Assembly (NCBI GenBank): GCA_018056405.1
Contig: JAGPFT010000150.1
Span: 1 to 7,003, forward strand
Source: Anaerolineae bacterium
GTDB taxonomy: Bacteria; Chloroflexota; Anaerolineae; Aggregatilineales; Aggregatilineaceae
DNA: 7,003 nucleotides
Reading direction: 5' to 3'
Below, piece after piece: positions 5,489-7,003 of this stretch. The notes beneath the pieces are model-generated. The model worked only from the letters and a program-made list of their open reading frames with translations, did not search any database and was not told the origin of the DNA. Within the stretch, counting starts at the first letter, position 1. Every line of letters starts with the position of its first letter. The position numbers and the translations under genes were made by a program.

Positions 5489-5583
5489 ACCTCACCCCCG
5501 CTCGGCGCTGGCGCGCCTCACCTCCCCCTCTCCGTCAACGGAGAGGGGGAAGAGCCGAGCGCAGCGAGGCCAGGGGGTGAGGT
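5489..5583. repeat. palindromic element C, inverted copy of element B
   Basis: Terminal inverted repeats ACCTCACCCCC (5489-5499 with 5573-5583), middle arms GCTCGGC (5500-5506 with 5554-5560), and a perfect 12-bp central hairpin (5523-5534 with 5539-5550) around the loop TCAA. Its reverse complement aligns end to end with element B (3804-3901), and differs mainly in the central stem, where changes keep pairing (CCAC/GTGG in B, CCG/CGG in C). No coding sequence. Confidence 0.85.
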
Positions 5584-5584
5584 T

Positions 5585-5655
5585 GATCGGTCGCCCTCTC
5601 AATGCTTCTCGCGCTGCTATCTGCCCCTGAAAGCCGAGCTAGAGGGGGGACGATC
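5585..5655. repeat. imperfect inverted repeat next to element C
   Basis: GATCG (5585-5589) with CGATC (5651-5655), and CCCTCT (5594-5599) with AGAGGG (5641-5646), around a 41-nt centre. It may be a decayed neighbour of element C or a chance fold. Confidence 0.3.
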
Positions 5656-5684
5656 GGGCAGGCGGCGCTCCCCTTCCCCTGGCC

Positions 5685-5735
5685 TGGCTGGCCGAGCTTG
5701 CCCTGCCGCGTCTGGCTGGCTCCCGCAGCCTGTAG
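5685..5735 (+). pseudogene. decayed copy of the 3' end of the upstream glycosyltransferase gene
   Basis: Bases 5685-5727 match 5292-5334 at 37 of 43 positions, including 22 identical bases in a row (5313-5334 and 5706-5727). In the same frame this copy reads AWLAELALPRLAGSRSL then TAG, against AWLVEIAVPRLAGSRN then TAG in the intact gene. Several differences are conservative at protein level, as expected of a diverged paralogue's C-terminus. No related sequence was seen further upstream, so only this stub remains. Confidence 0.55.
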
Positions 5736-5737
5736 CC

Positions 5738-5772
5738 GTCCCCTGGCCCCTGATTACCGATCGCTGATCGCT
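5738..5772 (-). repeat. heptanucleotide repeat overlapping the YceI-like stop codon
   Basis: Minus-strand units AGCGATC, AGCGATC, GGTAATC, AGGGGCC, AGGGGAC; looser units GGCTACA, GGCTGCG continue downstream. The AGCGATC word also occurs in the array at 1597-1638. The last codons (AISDR) and the TAA stop of the YceI-like gene are written in this array. Confidence 0.7.
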
Positions 5773-6428
5773 TCTCCCTCATACGCCTGCAGGCGCGCAG
5801 TAAGCTGGATCGTCGTGTCGCCGAAGATCGCCGGGAACTCGACGCCGTGATCGGCCAGGTCGAGCGGCGAGATCGCCACCGCCCACATGTCCCCGCCGAC
5901 AAGCTGCGCGCGCACCTCCATCGCGTGGGGGTGCGTGACGTTGTGCACGTCCAGCGCGCCATCCAGCGCGAAGGCGACTTCCTCCTCCGTGACCGGCACC
6001 AGATCGCGCGACGTAGCGGCATAGAAGGCGATGGGGTAATCGCCGGTGGCCATTGCCGCGCGCAATATCTGGCTGATGGCCGGGTTGGCCGTCTCCACGC
6101 TGTCCACGTCAATTTCCAGCGCGACCAGCACGCGCAGCGCTTCTCCCACCGGCTCCAGCGTGATCGTGCCGCGCTCGACCGGGAAGACACCCGCCAGCGG
6201 CACGCCGTGCACCGATGTAGTGAACTCAACGCGCGACTCATCCGCCGCAACCGCGAAGACGCGCGCGCTGCGCGCAGCCAGCGTCGGTGTGACCAGGCCG
6301 CTGCTGCGGTCGTTCTTGCTGCCAGGGTCGAGCCAGGTCATGGCGGCGAGCAGGGCGAGCAGCGTCGCCGCGAGCAGGATCGCCGCAACGAGCGTGAGTC
6401 GCCGGTGCCGGAGGGGGTGTTGGGGCAT
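5754..6428 (-). CDS. YceI-like lipid-binding domain protein, membrane-anchored or secreted
   Basis: 224 aa. A basic N-terminus and a hydrophobic stretch (11-33) form a signal anchor or signal peptide with no lipobox cysteine; the rest lies outside the membrane. Residues 57-212 fit a YceI beta-barrel: SRVEFTTSVHGVPLAGVFPVERGTI pattern (65-89, written here only as its key parts SRVEF and GVF), DVDSVETANP (107-116), DYPIAFYAA (130-138), GALDVHNVTHP (157-167) and LDLADHGVEFP (189-199). These correspond to the family's first strands, V.T.N, YP.I.F, G.L...GVT.P and D.GV segments. YceI proteins bind polyisoprenoid chains; the actual ligand here is unknown. ATG 6426-6428 is preferred over the ATG at 6480-6482 because AGGAG lies 8 nt before it and the hydrophobic segment then starts at residue 11. 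The end of the gene runs into a heptad repeat. The gene 63 nt upstream on the same strand may share its transcript. Confidence 0.8.
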   Translation of the reverse strand: MPQHPLRHRRLTLVAAILLAATLLALLAAMTWLDPGSKNDRSSGLVTPTLAARSARVFAVAADESRVEFTTSVHGVPLAGVFPVERGTITLEPVGEALRVLVALEIDVDSVETANPAISQILRAAMATGDYPIAFYAATSRDLVPVTEEEVAFALDGALDVHNVTHPHAMEVRAQLVGGDMWAVAISPLDLADHGVEFPAIFGDTTIQLTARLQAYEGEAISDR

Positions 6429-6436
6429 GGATGGGT

Positions 6437-6441
6437 CTCCT
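6437..6441 (-). promoter_or_regulatory. ribosome binding site of the YceI-like gene
   Basis: AGGAG on the minus strand, 8 nt before the ATG at 6426-6428. It is the strongest Shine-Dalgarno in the window and fixes the start 18 codons inside the longest open frame. Confidence 0.8.
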
Positions 6442-6491
6442 GAACGATGTGTGGAGTGTTCACACGTCTTGGCACGGAGCAAGCATAGCGC

Positions 6492-7003
6492 CTAATGGGG
6501 TCTGCGCCGATGATCGCAGACCAGCATGACCAGCAGCCGCCCGGCGACGAAGGCGCTGCCTCCCCCAGCTACCAACAGCACGGCCAGCAGCACGGTGAAG
6601 AGCCGGCCCGCGCGCTGCGCGTCCGGCAGCAGCATCCCGCCTGATACCGGCTGAACCGGCGGCGCGAGCGTGATCGTGACCGGCTCGGAGATGCGGATCA
6701 GCCCGTCCGGGCCAGGCGCGGAGGCGACCAGAGTCAGCGCGCCGGCGCGCGCCACGCTGAATTGCGCTGTCCATGCGCCCTCCGCCGACGCCTGCGTGAC
6801 AGCCAGCGCCGCGCCGGTAGTCTGCTCGCGCACGACGACGGTCGCACCTGGCGCGGCCACGCCGCGCGCCACAAGCGGGCCGGGCGCGCGCACCTCGCCG
6901 GAAGCGGGCGCGTCAATGCGCGGCCCCGCCTCGCCCGGCAATTGCCCAACCTGCGCCGGCAGAACGGACGCGGCGGCGACGCCCACCGGCGTGCGCGTCG
7001 GCG
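6492..7003 (-). CDS. Ig-like domain protein with C-terminal membrane anchor, partial
   Basis: The frame is open to the window edge and ends in TAG at 6492-6494; about 169 residues are visible. A GTG at 6984-6986 exists but the frame continues upstream as PTRTPVG, a Thr/Pro linker, so the protein is probably longer. Counting from that GTG, residues 23-108 look like a bacterial Ig-like fold (GEV...GVAAPGATVVV...G.W...F...GALTLVA...G....SEPVTI). Then follow a short linker and a hydrophobic anchor (about 129-156) ending in a basic DHRRRPH tail. This predicts a cell-surface protein with its C-terminus in the cytoplasm. Partner and ligand are unknown. It lies upstream of, and in the same direction as, the YceI-like gene. 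Confidence 0.65.
   Translation of the reverse strand, partial: PTRTPVGVAAASVLPAQVGQLPGEAGPRIDAPASGEVRAPGPLVARGVAAPGATVVVREQTTGAALAVTQASAEGAWTAQFSVARAGALTLVASAPGPDGLIRISEPVTITLAPPVQPVSGGMLLPDAQRAGRLFTVLLAVLLVAGGGSAFVAGRLLVMLVCDHRRRPH

Noticed and set aside
937..5795. 14-nt identical word containing CGCCTGCAGGCG at 936-949 and 5782-5795
   Set aside because: Both lie inside unrelated genes and encode RLQAY in each; a short shared codon string is the simplest explanation.
5474..5850. Small + strand open frames over element C and the pseudogene stub
   Set aside because: They read the repeat in frames other than the one that matches the glycosyltransferase C-terminus, and partly oppose the YceI-like gene.
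6429..6482. Upstream ATG at 6480-6482 as the start of the YceI-like protein
   Set aside because: It would add 18 polar residues before the signal segment and has no ribosome binding site, whereas the ATG at 6426-6428 has AGGAG at ideal spacing.

Overview
The window is GC-rich chromosomal DNA with protein-coding genes on both strands. Dense intergenic repeats, TPT/RTP-type linkers and two GT-C membrane glycosyltransferases suggest a high-GC Chloroflexota (Anaerolineae-like) bacterium. That assignment is from general impression only; no rRNA or marker gene is present.

Layout: (1) 1-227 (+) is the 3' end of a xylulokinase-type FGGY sugar kinase. (2) 228-340 is a convergent gap made almost wholly of 7-nt-period repeats. 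(3) 341-1564 (-) is a 407-aa protein with a long helical region and two C-terminal membrane segments; its architecture recalls the CATRA conflict-system proteins. (4) 1565-2168 has no gene but is crowded with hairpins, a palindromic repeat and a branched inverted-repeat element. (5) 2169-3812 (-) and 4032-5339 (+) are two divergent, unequal GT39/PMT-like glycosyltransferases. Between them lie a palindromic repeat and candidate divergent promoters. (6) 5340-5753 has no intact gene. It holds an inverted-repeat-bounded AT-richer segment, a second copy of the palindromic repeat in opposite orientation, and a decayed copy of the 3' end of the upstream glycosyltransferase gene. (7) 5754-6428 (-) is a membrane-anchored or secreted YceI-like protein. 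(8) 6492-7003 (-) is the C-terminal part of a surface protein with an Ig-like domain and a membrane anchor, running off the window.

The two glycosyltransferases probably use lipid-linked sugar donors on the outer face of the membrane. The YceI-like protein and the Ig-domain protein are co-directional, 63 nt apart, and may be co-transcribed. The 407-aa gene has no recognisable partner here.

The strongest unexplained signal is in the repeats. Arrays of degenerate heptanucleotides (mostly beginning GG or AG, with recurring words such as GGTTNNN, AGCGATC and AGTTGTC) sit at nearly every gene boundary. They overlap the stop codons of two genes and lie just inside the predicted start of a third. 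Two ~95-nt palindromic elements (3804-3901 and 5489-5583) are clear homologues in opposite orientation. A third GC-rich palindrome (1864-1970) and a 13-bp-closed, multi-hairpin element (1965-2137) fill the largest gap. No CRISPR array, tRNA, rRNA or transposase gene was seen.
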